From positions 1,922,001 through 1,986,000 of the forward strand of contig OY744467.1 of NCBI GenBank assembly GCA_963556145.1: DNA of 64,000 bases, in the 5' to 3' direction. Under the pieces are notes generated by a model, which worked only from the letters and a program-made list of their open reading frames with translations, was not told the DNA's origin and made no database searches. Below are positions 22,136 through 32,706 of this stretch, piece by piece; the first letter of the stretch is position 1, and the number at the start of each line of letters is the position of its first letter. The translations under genes and the position numbers were made by a program. Source of the stretch: Hygrocybe punicea (lineage: Eukaryota; Basidiomycota; Agaricomycetes; Agaricales; Hygrophoraceae).

Positions 22136-23778
22136 TCGACAAAAGAGGGGGAAGAAAAATCGATAATCGCATTGATGAAATGTGAAGGGGAGAGCAAGGT
22201 TTGGTCAGCATTATCAACACCATCTGGAAAATAATCAGGGTGACGTGATAGACCATCAGCATGGTTTTGCGTTCCAGGAATATGTTCGATGCAGAAATCA
22301 AAATGACTAAGAAATTCAGACCAACGAGCCTGACGACGAGACAAGGTACAAGACATCATGAAATATCGAAGGGCTTGGTTGTCGGAATGAATAGTAATAG
22401 GATGTGAAGCGCCTTCGAGTAAGTGTCGCCAGTTCGCAAGGGACTTGACAATTGCAAGCAGTTCTTGATCAGGGGTCGTATAATTACATTCTGCAGGGGA
22501 AAGAGAAGTGGAGAAATAACCGATTGGATGAAGAATACCATCATGTTTTTGCATAAGAATGCCACTGATAGCGAAACCAGAGGAATCGGTTTCGAGGATG
22601 AAGGGAAGATCGCGTTGCGGTGATTTCAACACAGGGTCCGATGTAATTGCAAGCTTTAAAGCATTAAAAGCATTATCACAATCCGCCATCCAAACAAATT
22701 TCATATTGTGGCGAGTGAGATGATGAAGGGGTCGAGCAATGAGAGAGAAATTCTTGATGAAACGACGCCAAAATTTCGTAGTGCCAAGAAAGGATTGGAC
22801 ATCTTGAAGTTTGCTTGGAATAGGCCAATTTAAGATAGTGTGCATCTTGGTAGGGTTAATAGCGACTTGTCCTTCACTAATTATATGTCCAAGATATTTG
22901 ATGGAATCTTTTTCAAATTGACATTTGACAGGTTTGGCAGAAAGCTTCGAATCGCGCATGATTTCGAGAACACGATAAGTCCAATATTCCAACTCTTCGA
23001 GCGTATCACCAAGAATGATAATGTCATCCATATAGATGAAAACGCATCCAGAGGAAAGGACATCATGGAAGCAAATGTTAATCATCTGTTGGAACGTAGT
23101 GGGGGCATTGCAAAGACCAAAAAACATGACTGTTGGTTCAAATAATCCGCGGTTCGTGATAAATGTGGCTTTCCAAATGTCGTCTTCTTTTATCTGAAGG
23201 TTGTTATATCCCCAACGAATGTCGAGAACAGAAAAATGTTTTGCGGTTTGGAATTTCGGTTGTTGAAGGATTTCGGACACAAGAGGTAGAGGATAAGCAT
23301 CACGAATTGTGTGAGCATTAAGATAGCGATAATCCTGAGTGGGGTGAAGACCAAGTTCAGAACCAAGAGCATTGATTTCTTCACCTTTGACCACGAAGAA
23401 GAAAGGAGCGGCTTGAGGCGATTTCGAAGGACGAATACGACCAGTAGAAAGATTTTCTTCTAAGAATTTGTCAAGTTCAACTTGTTCGCGAGGAGAAAGG
23501 GAATATAATTTCGAACGTTGTGGTTTGAAGGAAGATTTGAGATTAATAGCATGATCGAATTCGGAATGAGGGGGAAGTTCATTGAATGTTGTACGAAGGA
23601 AAACATCTCGGTAACCCCAATATTTTTCCGGTATAAATGCATTCATATCTTCTTCAACCGTAGTTGGACATGAAGTGTCACAAAGTCCATTGATGATATG
23701 TTGGTTATGATCTCGAGGAATATGAAAGAAAGTCGAATCGGATTCGAGATCCATGGAAGCAATAAATTCCTCATGATC
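22136..23778 (-). pseudogene. Pol of Gypsy element B (RT and RNase H)
   Basis: Minus-strand frame of about 540 residues from a different Ty3/Gypsy lineage than A. RT has the LDIRWGYNNLQI and FGLCNAPTTFQ blocks and an intact catalytic FIYMDDIII. RNase H has its acidic positions (LETDSSGFA, TPDQELLAI, IHSDNQALR). The frame is cut at 22,136 by element A, with the integrase part continuing at 5,663. The upstream protease/gag side is cut at 23,778 by an inverted-repeat element. The remaining RT-RNase H frame looks undamaged, but the whole is a fragment. Confidence 0.92.
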
Positions 23779-24393
23779 TGACCGTGACTGTGATATCCTT
23801 CATCTCCTTTGTCATCGCTTTATGCTTACTCTTTTCTTTTACTCATGCGGTCTCCTTTTCTTCCGATTATCATATGTCTATTACTCATAGGACTTTCTTT
23901 TCTCCGCTTATGTAGAGAGTGTGACACATTCCTTTTTCCTTTTATAGTCTTCTTTCCTTTTTTACCTAGTTACACAGCCACGTCTCAAAACATATATAAG
24001 TAGTCTACTTTTGGTCATGTAACCTTATCTTAATTGTTATGCAACGTGACAAGCGGAAGGTTTTACTTCAAGAGGAGAAGATGGAGATAAGAGAAGCATT
24101 GAATCACAAAGTGCCGAAGCGGGTTTTTAACAAGTTAAAATACCTAAGGTTACATGACCAAAAGTAGACTACTTATATACGTTTTGAGATGTGGCTGTGT
24201 AACTAGGTAAAAAAGGAAAGAAGACTATAAAAGGAAAAAGGAATGTGTCATACTCTCTACATAAGTGGAGAAAAGACAGTCCTATGAGTAATAGACATAT
24301 GATAATCGGAAGAAAAGGAGACCACATGAGTAAAAGAAAAGAGTAAGCATAAAGCGATGACAAAGGAGATGAAGGATATCATGGTCACTGTCA
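23779..24393. mobile_element. Inverted-repeat (foldback-like) element
   Basis: Two arms of about 250 bases are near-exact inverses: 23,779-24,029 and 24,140-24,393, ends TGACCGTGAC and GTCACTGTCA. They are separated by about 110 bases of unique sequence. No gene is supported. No target duplication is evident, and the flanks belong to different sequences (element B on the left, a transposase-associated gene on the right), so the locus was rearranged. Confidence 0.65.
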
Positions 24394-24399
24394 CAAATC

Positions 24400-25132
24400 A
24401 TAAGACACGCATTCTGGGAATTTTCCATGCCAATGTGATTTACACTGGGACTGGGATGCTAGACTACACGCCAAGAAGGCTGGAGTTCTTATGGGTGCAA
24501 TGGTTCCAATATGTCGGAAGCCGTTCTGTTGTTTGGAAGGACTGTCATCTGGATTGTGTTCGATTTCCCCCGATGGCTAGCGATGGTGCATTTGGATTTG
24601 TAGATCCAAGGGATGTATTACGGGGTTGTCACATCATGCCAAGGTTTGCAAAAGGAAGGCTCCATCCTGACAGGGTTGGCCTTTCACGCTGTTCAGCTGA
24701 TTCGAACAACTGGCTTTACTACTACATCGATAGGTCCAATAATGATTTGATACTGTACTCCATTGTACTCAATTGTTTCCTCTCCTGCAGATTTGCGGAC
24801 CACGATATGACTATGCGCTATCACTGGGATCTCGCTGTCGGTCATACCTATACACATGGTCAAGCTGCAAGCAGGGTTGCACCCTCCAATCAGCCTACTG
24901 AATGTGATATGGAATTGGAAGTGGCACCAGTTGTCCTTGAAAATGTAGATTCAACTGCAGACGACAACCAGGCGTTCAATGAAGAAGGATCCGATACCAA
25001 ACAATGGGAATGAAGTCGGGATGATTGGGAAGATGCCGATGATTTGAGTGATGGGCATGCTGACGGGGAGTGTGAAGAATTCAGTGATGATGAGATGGTT
25101 CTGGCGATGGATGACATGTATGGGTAGGATGT
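24400..25132 (+). pseudogene. C-terminal part of a Plavaka/Tnp2-like transposon protein
   Basis: Plus-strand frame with blocks I recall from large, repeated basidiomycete transposon proteins: DYTPRRLEFLWVQWF, RFPPMASDGAFGFVDP, DVLRGCHI, GLSRCSADSNNW, MRYHWDLAVGHTY. A short GT-AG intron at about 24,733-24,790 joins YYYIDR to FADHDMTMRY. After GSDTKQWE an in-frame TGA (25,011-25,013) interrupts an acidic tail that runs to a second stop at 25,130-25,132. The N-terminal catalytic part is missing. The family assignment is from memory of conserved blocks and is moderate. Confidence 0.55.
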
Positions 25133-25575
25133 TGTGATTCGCTCTATTAGATTTCTGGTGAATGTACTCAAAACATTTTGCTACCTGCCTAGCAATGAGG
25201 AGCAGATGTGAAGCACAAAATCAGTGAATACAGTCATTGGAGGGACATCCACAGTGCTTAGAACAAGTTCTAGACCTAAATCCTAGCAAAAATGTGATAT
25301 GCTGAGTTGCCAAGCCAGAACGCTGGTCCATCAAGAGTCCTTGAGTGATCGGTGAACCGTTTCCAAACCTTAGTCTACAGAGGGTTATCGACCACCCCCT
25401 TCAGAATAAAAATCCGTTGTAAACTACATTTTAAGCTCAGATGTCCGATTTTGGCCGCGATCGGTCCCAATTTGGCCTGGCTACCCCCCTGCCTTTTTTC
25501 CGCATGCACGCTCGTCGTCGACATCCCTCCCTGTGTCCTCCCTGCCGCCTCAAACAGGTGCAAGTGACATCGTGT
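25133..25575. other. No gene recognised
   Basis: About 440 bases between the broken transposon gene and the LTR of element E. Short open frames only. I see no repeat or RNA signal. Confidence 0.5.
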
Positions 25576-26198
25576 TGTGACAGCGAGTTCTGTTGTAGAT
25601 CCGGAATAGGAATCTACTGTAAGGGTGATCTGCTAGAAAGAGATCAAAGGAGTAAAGCTTTTCTATGTAGTCTAGTCAATCCAACCTGAATCCGGGGTTC
25701 CGGATCAGAGGGGAAGTGTGGGGGAAGGGAGTACAAAGACTAATATAACTAATACGACAAGTGGACTAAGGAATAGAACTGAAGAGGAGTAATATGATGC
25801 GATATGATATGAAGGGGAGTAATAATCTGTAATATGATTATGTTTGTAGTATAAGAGTACACTTTTTATACTACTGGGGAGGAATCCTGTGCTGTAGTAA
25901 CTATGGACTACAAGCGAAGGCTGTAAGTGATAGGGGAGTGGAGTGGAGGATAGGAGGAGTGGGGCTATATACTAGGTAACGGGAAACAAAGATATATCAT
26001 ATACAACTATATACGTAGTGATTCTGGGTCGTTAGAGACATCACATCTTGAGTGGGAACGATTCCGGAGGCGGGATTCGGAGCGGAATCGATGGAAACGA
26101 CTGGAATCGGGCGGAATCGATGATACATGATTGGGAATGGATGGGGACGATGTGGGATATGAAGAGGATTCGGGTCCAGATGACCCGGAGCCTCTACA
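25576..26198 (-). repeat. 3' LTR of element E
   Basis: On the plus strand it starts TGTGACAGCGAG and ends CCTCTACA. It is the same length as 54,237-54,859 with about seven substitutions seen. A TATA-like box (tttttatact, about 25,865) lies in the middle. Confidence 0.92.
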
Positions 26199-26527
26199 TC
26201 CGGTCAGGACTCAGATAGAGACCATCCCTGGTCGATCCATATGAAATAATGAAGATACCGGGGTCGTGGGAATAAATGAGCAGAGGTGATGTCAAAAACG
26301 AATGGAAATGGGGGTATAACGTGAACGGGATCGAAGCCGGCGGGTATCGAAGCATCGGGAAGCAATGGTCCGGAGCTAACGAAAAGAGGGTGGGCGAAAC
26401 GGCTGGACAAAGAGACAACGGTCACGTGACGAGGCAACAAATACAAACAAGAAAACTTTTCAACGCGACTTTCCAACAATCCCAACAACACCAACAAAAC
26501 CTCAGAATGCAACACCAACAAGTCGCG

Positions 26528-27994
26528 ATGTCCACGGAATACAACAATTTCCTCGCAAAGCTCGATGCGGAGACGTGGAAAGACTTTGAGAACGCGGTAG
26601 CCGAGTTACTGGCAGTGGATGCGGCTGGAAACGAAATTGTATGCGACGGATATGAGGATGAGGCACGGCGATGGGTTGCGAGGCGACGACAGGCCATAGT
26701 AGGAGATCCCGTTCACGTAAACGGCACGGACTAACGATATCCGGTAGCGGAACTACAGGGGCATCACTATGGAAATCCGGGACGGTGGAAACGACGTAAC
26801 GGAACCAAAGGATTTTTCGATGGGTGGAGAGATGGTAGCCAAGGTCGAGAAGTGGTTGCACAACCAGGAGGACTTCATGAAGCGGGAGCGGGAAGCGGCA
26901 CAGCAAAAGGAACTTGACGACGCTCTGCGGTTTCAAGACGAGATGCAGGAGGAGGAGGCGAGGAGGAAGCGGATCGCGGAGGCGGCAGCAAAAGCAGAAG
27001 AAAAACGGATCAAGGAGGCGAAAAGGGCAAAGGCGGCGGAGGCGGCGAAAGTGAAGCGGATTGAGGAGGCGGAAAGGGAGCGGGAGGAGGCGGAACACAC
27101 CAGCGATCACGGAAGCGAGGACGAGGAGGAGAACGAAGAAACCGGCGGATACTTAAACCAGGTCAGGGACGCGGAATGGCACGAATGGGCCGACCAACAA
27201 CACGCAAAGTTCGCGGGAATCAAGGTGAGCCGGAAGAAGAAGGCTATCTGGGATGAAGGGGCCAACTAGGATGATGAGACGGTTCGCGGGGACTACAACA
27301 GCGGTGACAATTTCTCGAACGCGAGTGAGAACGAGGACGCAGAGCCAAAGGGAAAGATTCCGGGGGTAAGTAAACTCTCGCCAACTCATAATCGTCGCGC
27401 CTAACTAATCCATAGTATATGCAATCGTTCCGGATCCGACAGTGTGATGCGTGCGTGACCGCCAAAGCGGTTTGTCGTGGAATTGAGGGATACACATGCG
27501 ATCGGTGCAAAAGGCTAAAATGACGTTGCGGATTATCGACTAAAGGACTGGCCACTGGAGCCGGAAAAGTGGAAGGGAAAGGGAAGGCGAAGGCAGGTAG
27601 TCCGAAGAGGAAAATCGTCACAAAGAAAATACCAAAACCCGTGAGGAAGCCCAAGCTGCGGGCTGGAGAGGCGTCGACGAGTAAGCGGACGTTGACCGAT
27701 GTTGAACCGGATATGGAATCAGAGCGGGATGATGGAGGACAAGGGAATCCATTCAAGCAGCCATGGATCGGGGCCAGAATCAACGATCACGTATGGGCAG
27801 TGCGCAAGATGGCGACGGAAATGCAGAGGGAAATATCAACGATCGCAGACGGCCTCTCGGAATACGTTGCGGAGGTCCACACGAAGCTAACCCATTGGAC
27901 AAAGGAGCTGAACCAACTACACGCGAACCAAGCCCATATCTTCGACCAACTGGACATGATTGACACCAAACTCGATGAAGGGAGAAGGGAATAA
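26528..27994 (+). pseudogene. Antisense Zn2Cys6 coiled-coil gene carried by element E
   Basis: Plus strand, so antisense to E's gag. It has the same three-exon plan as 19,792-21,179. Exon 1 (ATG 26,528, MSTEYNNFLAKL) ends about 26,697. Exon 2 (from about 26,749) codes a long Ala/Glu/Lys/Arg coiled coil. Exon 3 (from about 27,416, after ...catag) codes CDACVTAKAVC-x7-CDRCKRLK, again C-x2-C-x6-C-x7-C-x2-C-x6-C, then a Lys-rich linker and a C-terminal helix (MATEMQREIS). Stops at 27,267-27,269 (TAG) and 27,521-27,523 (TGA, just before the last two zinc-site residues) break it. Its product would be a putative nuclear DNA-binding protein. The copy is decayed. Confidence 0.65.
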
Positions 27995-28130
27995 AAGGGG
28001 AATGGACGAAAAGGGAAGGAAAAACGGAACGTCGAACAATTTACATAAAATAAAAATAAAGTATATAATAAAACTATAAATGGAAAAGAGGGAAACGGAA
28101 CGACGAGATAAGATAACAGGAATCTGGGGG

Positions 28131-29614
28131 TCAAGGAGGAGGATGGAACCGGAATACAATGGAAATGAAATGGGTCCAGAACGAGCGGGAAGCAGAGAAA
28201 ACTAGAAATGGAAATGAAAATATAAATAAATGAGATACGGGAACGGAAAACGCAAAAATAGGCGACGGAAACAGATCTGTATCCCCACAAGAGTTTCTGA
28301 AAGAAGGTCGGAGGTGGAACGACGAGAGGAGATGGAGAGCTTCTTGCAAATATTCGAGCGAGGTGTCGAGGGGGCGGAGGTCCAATATACAATGACAAAG
28401 TAGAATGACGGTGGAAACGAGGAACAATATAAAATCGAGAACCGGAGTGCTGACACCAACACGATCCCATATAACGGGTGCGCCGCGTGACGGGTCTAAA
28501 GACGACGGGGTGCCCCAAGTGGGTGAAGACAGAACCGACAATGATACGGGATTGGAAACGATGAGGGGAACCGGGAATGAAGGGGTTGACTTAATGGAAT
28601 TGGAACCGGAATCGAAATCAAATAAAAGGGGTGGAATGGAGTCCGGAATGGGAACAGGTACGGAATACTCAACCAAAGTCAATGGAATTTCGATAGACGG
28701 TGATGGAGGACAATATGGCGGCAATATCAGGGATGGAATGTCTATTTCTGGAGAGTCTGAGGACAATGGGAGTGGGTCCGGTACGAGTTCGTGGACGGAA
28801 AGTGGAGGGGTCGAATCCAGAGATGACATGGACGAAATAGGAAATGAAATGGATAAATCGGTGACCGGCATCGATAAATCGGGAATAGGATCGGACGGGG
28901 GCGACATGGGACTGGACGACAATACCTGTAAACAAATGAGGGTCTCGACAGGCACCGGTTTGGACGAGGATGGGGATGAGGAACACGATGAAGTGGATGG
29001 AGGATCAGAATGAACGTGGGCGACAGAATGAACGACGGTGGGCGGGATCGAGGTTGGAATCGGAACCAGAGATGACAAAGCTATGACGGGTGGGGGACTG
29101 GGACCGGAATCGGGACTGGGAACCGGGACTGGAGATAGTAACGGCAAGGGAAGGGGATTTTGGAACGGAGCGACAACCGGAAAGCAGGAATAAGGCAGCA
29201 TCGTGGAAAACGTCGAGCGGGTACGGATTGTCGTGGTAATGGTTGGGAAGAAGGTAATGGAGGCGTTCTTCAATACGTAGACGAAGGTCTGAGTCGAATC
29301 CATTGGCAAAGTATGCATTCCGTTGCTTATCCGATAGACGGCCGTTGTCAAACAAGACACCGGAAATACGTATAAAATCCTGGAAATATTGTCCTAAGTC
29401 CACTTTGTTCTCTATACCATAAGCCGATTGTCGTTGTGTAAGTTGATCGAGATCTGAGATCATATACCGGATGGAATCCGTAGCACCGGGATAAAAGTCG
29501 AAGACAGCACGTCGGAAAGCGATGAAGTCCTTTGCGGAAGGGGCGGGAAGGGTAGACCAAAGTTCGTAGTCGTCGTTATTGAGGTACCGGAGCGTGTAGC
29601 GAATCTTCATAGCG
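28131..29614 (-). pseudogene. Gag of element E, main part
   Basis: The capsid-like block runs minus-strand from 29,614 to about 29,180: RYTLRYLNNDDYELW, DLGQYFQDFIRISG and HYHDNPYPLDVFHDAALFL match element A's Gag. Downstream the frame is Pro/Ser/Thr-rich; another frame (28,131-29,360) stays open and may be the true continuation after a frameshift. No zinc knuckle, protease or RT motif is recognised. The N-terminal part lies at 53,910-54,200, cut off by the Plavaka-type element. Confidence 0.75.
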
Positions 29615-29699
29615 CAGTGGTCCCTGTGGTTTTAGTTAACTCAACCCCAGTTAAGGTACGAAAGTTAGGTGTACTATCTGCACTAGTAGCTGGGGCTTA

Positions 29700-30345
29700 A
29701 GTTAAACTCCCAGACAGTGCCTGCTGTGATACAGTTAAACTCAGCATAGCAATTAGTGGTAGGTTCAGTTAAACTTTAGACAGCAGTGCTAAGGCCTTCA
29801 GTTCACTGTAAAGCTCAGTTAAACCCAGCCCAGTTGTTACTGTGAGCTTAGTTAAACTGTGTGCACTATTTACTGCATTGGCAGTTAAACTGAAAGCAGT
29901 ACTTGCTGGACCATGAAGTTAACTGAGAACAGCAGCTACTGTGTGCTCAGTTTAACCAGGTGCAGCATTTGCTGGATGTCTAGTTTAACTCGGAGCAGTT
30001 GCTACTGATTGCTCAGTTTAACCAGATACAGCACTTGCTGGACATCCAGTTTAACTCATAGCAGTAGCTGCTGGATGGTCAGTTTAACCAGGTGCAGCGC
30101 TTGCTGGACCCTCAGTTTAACCAGGTGCAGCACTTGCTGCACCTCCAGTTTAACTCGGAGCAGTAGCTACTGTACCTCCAGTTTAACCAGGTGCAGCATT
30201 TGCTGTACCATCGGTTTAACTCAGAGCACTAGCTACTGGATGGTCAGTTTAACCAGGTGCAGCACTTGCTGCACCTCCAGTTTAACTCGGAGCAGCAGCT
30301 ACTGTACCTCCAGTTTAACCAGGTGCAGCACTTGCTGGACCCCCA
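29700..30345. repeat. Left-arm minisatellite of the Plavaka-type element
   Basis: Imperfect units of about 30 bases with CAGTTTAACCAGGTGCAGCA and CTTGCTGGA(C). The right end (53,690-53,909) keeps only a few diverged units with GAGTTTAACT. The Ser/Thr/Cys-rich open frame over the array is not a gene. Confidence 0.85.
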
Positions 30346-30349
30346 GTTG

Positions 30350-30505
30350 TTGGTGGTGCAGGATATGTGTTGTAGCCAAAATGTAACAAATCCACGACCT
30401 TGATACTTTGTATGGAAGGTGGCTGGCTGATCAACAGTAATGATTCGTGATTCAAGGTCACGGATTTGTTACATTTTGGCTACAACACATATCCTACACC
30501 CCCAA
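30350..30505. repeat. Small inverted repeat
   Basis: Arms of about 50 bases, inverse of each other (GGATATGTGTTGTAGCCAAA at left, inverse at right), around about 50 unique bases. It may be a small foldback element or the junction left by D2's insertion. Confidence 0.6.
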
Positions 30506-30544
30506 TAACCAGGCACTGATGTTCAACATCATACAGCATCTACT

Positions 30545-32706
30545 TAGTACTCCCAGAATTAAATTTGGATTTTTGAGATGTGTACTCGCAAAGTTGAGTG
30601 ATTAAGGGTCCAATTTTGGCAGAGGAATACAACACATTGTGAATATCTCTGTATGTAGACTCAAATAAAATATACGCGGATGGCGACGACAACGATGACC
30701 ATGACGACAACAAGAACGATGGGAACGGGAACGACAGGGACAGGGACGATGACAGCGGAGACGCAGACAAAGACGACAAAGACGAGGACGGCGGAGGGGA
30801 AGACGAAGATGACGAGGACGAGGACGGTGGAGACGCAGACGACGAGGGCGAGGACGACGGGAATGACAGAGGTATGTACATCCCACCCATCCTCCCTCTC
30901 CTCCTCCCTCTCCCTCTCCCTCTCCCTCTCCCTCTCCCTCTCCCTCTCCCTCTCCCTCTCCCTCTCCCTCTCCCTCTCCCTCCCTCTCCCTCTCCCTCTG
31001 CCTCTCCTCTCCCTCTCCCTCTGCCTCTGCCTCTGCCTCTGCCTCTGCCTCTGCCTCTGCCTCTGCCTCTCCCTGCTGCCCTTCCCTCCTCCCCTCCCTC
31101 CTTACACCTTGTCCCATTCCCACTCCCACTCCCACTCCCACCTCCCACTGCCACTGCCACCATCCTCCCACTCCACACCCACCTACCTTCCTCCCACCTG
31201 CCTCCTGCCCTTGGTAGTGTAATTATGTATCTGGATAGAATAGTCATTAAATTTATATTTCCATTTTGAGGAGTAATGAGGTGATATAGATTCAAATTGG
31301 GAATTCAGTAAGATTAAATAAAAAGCACAATATTCCAAGTGGGGTGGGTTCTGAGGTTGGTAAAGATTGTGATTGGGAATAATGAGTGTCTGTACAAGCT
31401 GAGGCTAAGGATGAGATATTGGGCAGTTGCAAAAGAAGAATTTTGTATTGTTGCTATTGCCTGTGCATGTAGTAATTGAATTTCAAATTATATTACATGG
31501 GACATATATGTGATGTACAGACAGAGAGATTCTGATTATTGAAATGGCAGTTTCTCAACAAACAATGGCTTCAGCTGGTGTGAGCGCCATCAGTGTTGTC
31601 AACATTAAATATGTGCTGGCAGACAGGGATGTGGCTGAATCCTGTGGACCAACATGCACCCACATTGCAGCAGTGGCTGGCCCTCGGTCAACCCAATCTT
31701 GCAGCAAGAGCTGGAGCCAGGTCAACCTGCCCCGCAGCAATTGCTGGACCCAGGTCAACGCAGTGCTGCAGCAAGAGCTGTGACCCGGTCAAGCTGATCC
31801 TGCACCAATAGCTGGAGCCAGGTCAACCTACCCCGCAGCAGGAGCTGGACCCAGGTCAACCCAGTGCTACAGCAATAGCTGGACCCAGGTCAACCTGGTG
31901 CTGCAGCAAGAGCTGCGACCTGGTCAACCCAATCCTGCAGCAATCCCTGGAGCCAGGTCAACCCGGCACTGCAGCAAGAGCTGGAGCCAGGTCAACCTAC
32001 CCCGCAGCAATAGCTGCACGCAGGTCAACCGAGCGCTGCAGGAAGAGCTGTGACCTGGTCAACCTGATCCTGCAGCAATAGCTGGACCCAGGTCAACCTA
32101 CCCCGCAGTAGGAGCTGGACCCAGGTAAACCCCGTGTTACAGCAATATCTGGACCTGGGTCAACCCGGTGCTGCAGAAATAGCTGCACACAGGTGAACTG
32201 GGCCCTGCAGCAAGAGCTGCGACCTGGTCAACCCGATCCTGCAGCAATACCTGGAGCCAGGTCAACCTACCCCACAGCAACAGCTGGAGCCAGGTCAACC
32301 TAGCAGCAATAGCTGGAGCCAGGTCAACCTGCTGCTGCAGCAGGAGCTGCGACCTGGTCAACCTAATCCTGCAGCAAGAGCTGTGACCCGGGTAACCCGA
32401 TCCTGCAGCAATAGCTGGAGCCAGGTCAACCTACATTGCAAGAACTGCTGGCCCTGGGTCAACCCATGTATCCAGCAATAGCTGCTCCAGGTTAACCCAC
32501 TACATGGCAGAGCTGATAGCAGGTTGACCTACCCTGCAGCCATTTACCAGGAAGAGCTGTACCTGGGTCAACCTACCCCAACACATTTCCACAGCAAGAG
32601 CTGTCATTTGGGTCAACCTACCCCTGCAGCAATAACTGCGCTATGTGTACCTACCAATCGCAGCTCTAACTGCGCTTGGGTTAACCAAAACGACTGGGTC
32701 TACTGA
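30545..32706. mobile_element. D2: truncated (right-half) copy of the D1 family
   Basis: The right end reads ...GGGTTAACCAAAACGACTGG GTCTACTG, the same terminus as D1's right end. Inward it has the same order as D1's right half: array of CTGCAGCAAGAGCTG units (31,680-32,640), AT-rich block, CTCCCT repeats (30,890-31,200), GAC/GAG triplets (30,680-30,870) and the block ttaagggtccaattttggca (about 30,602; D1 about 13,332). The left arm is missing. Confidence 0.75.
30680..31200. repeat. Simple repeats within D2
   Basis: GAC/GAG triplets followed by CTCCCT and CTCTGC repeats. Long Leu/Pro or Glu/Gly frames here are compositional. Confidence 0.85.

Noticed and set aside
28131..29360. 409-residue Pro/Ser/Thr-rich minus-strand frame as a separate gene
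   Set aside because: No domain; it overlaps the Gag frame and is best read as its low-complexity continuation after a frameshift.
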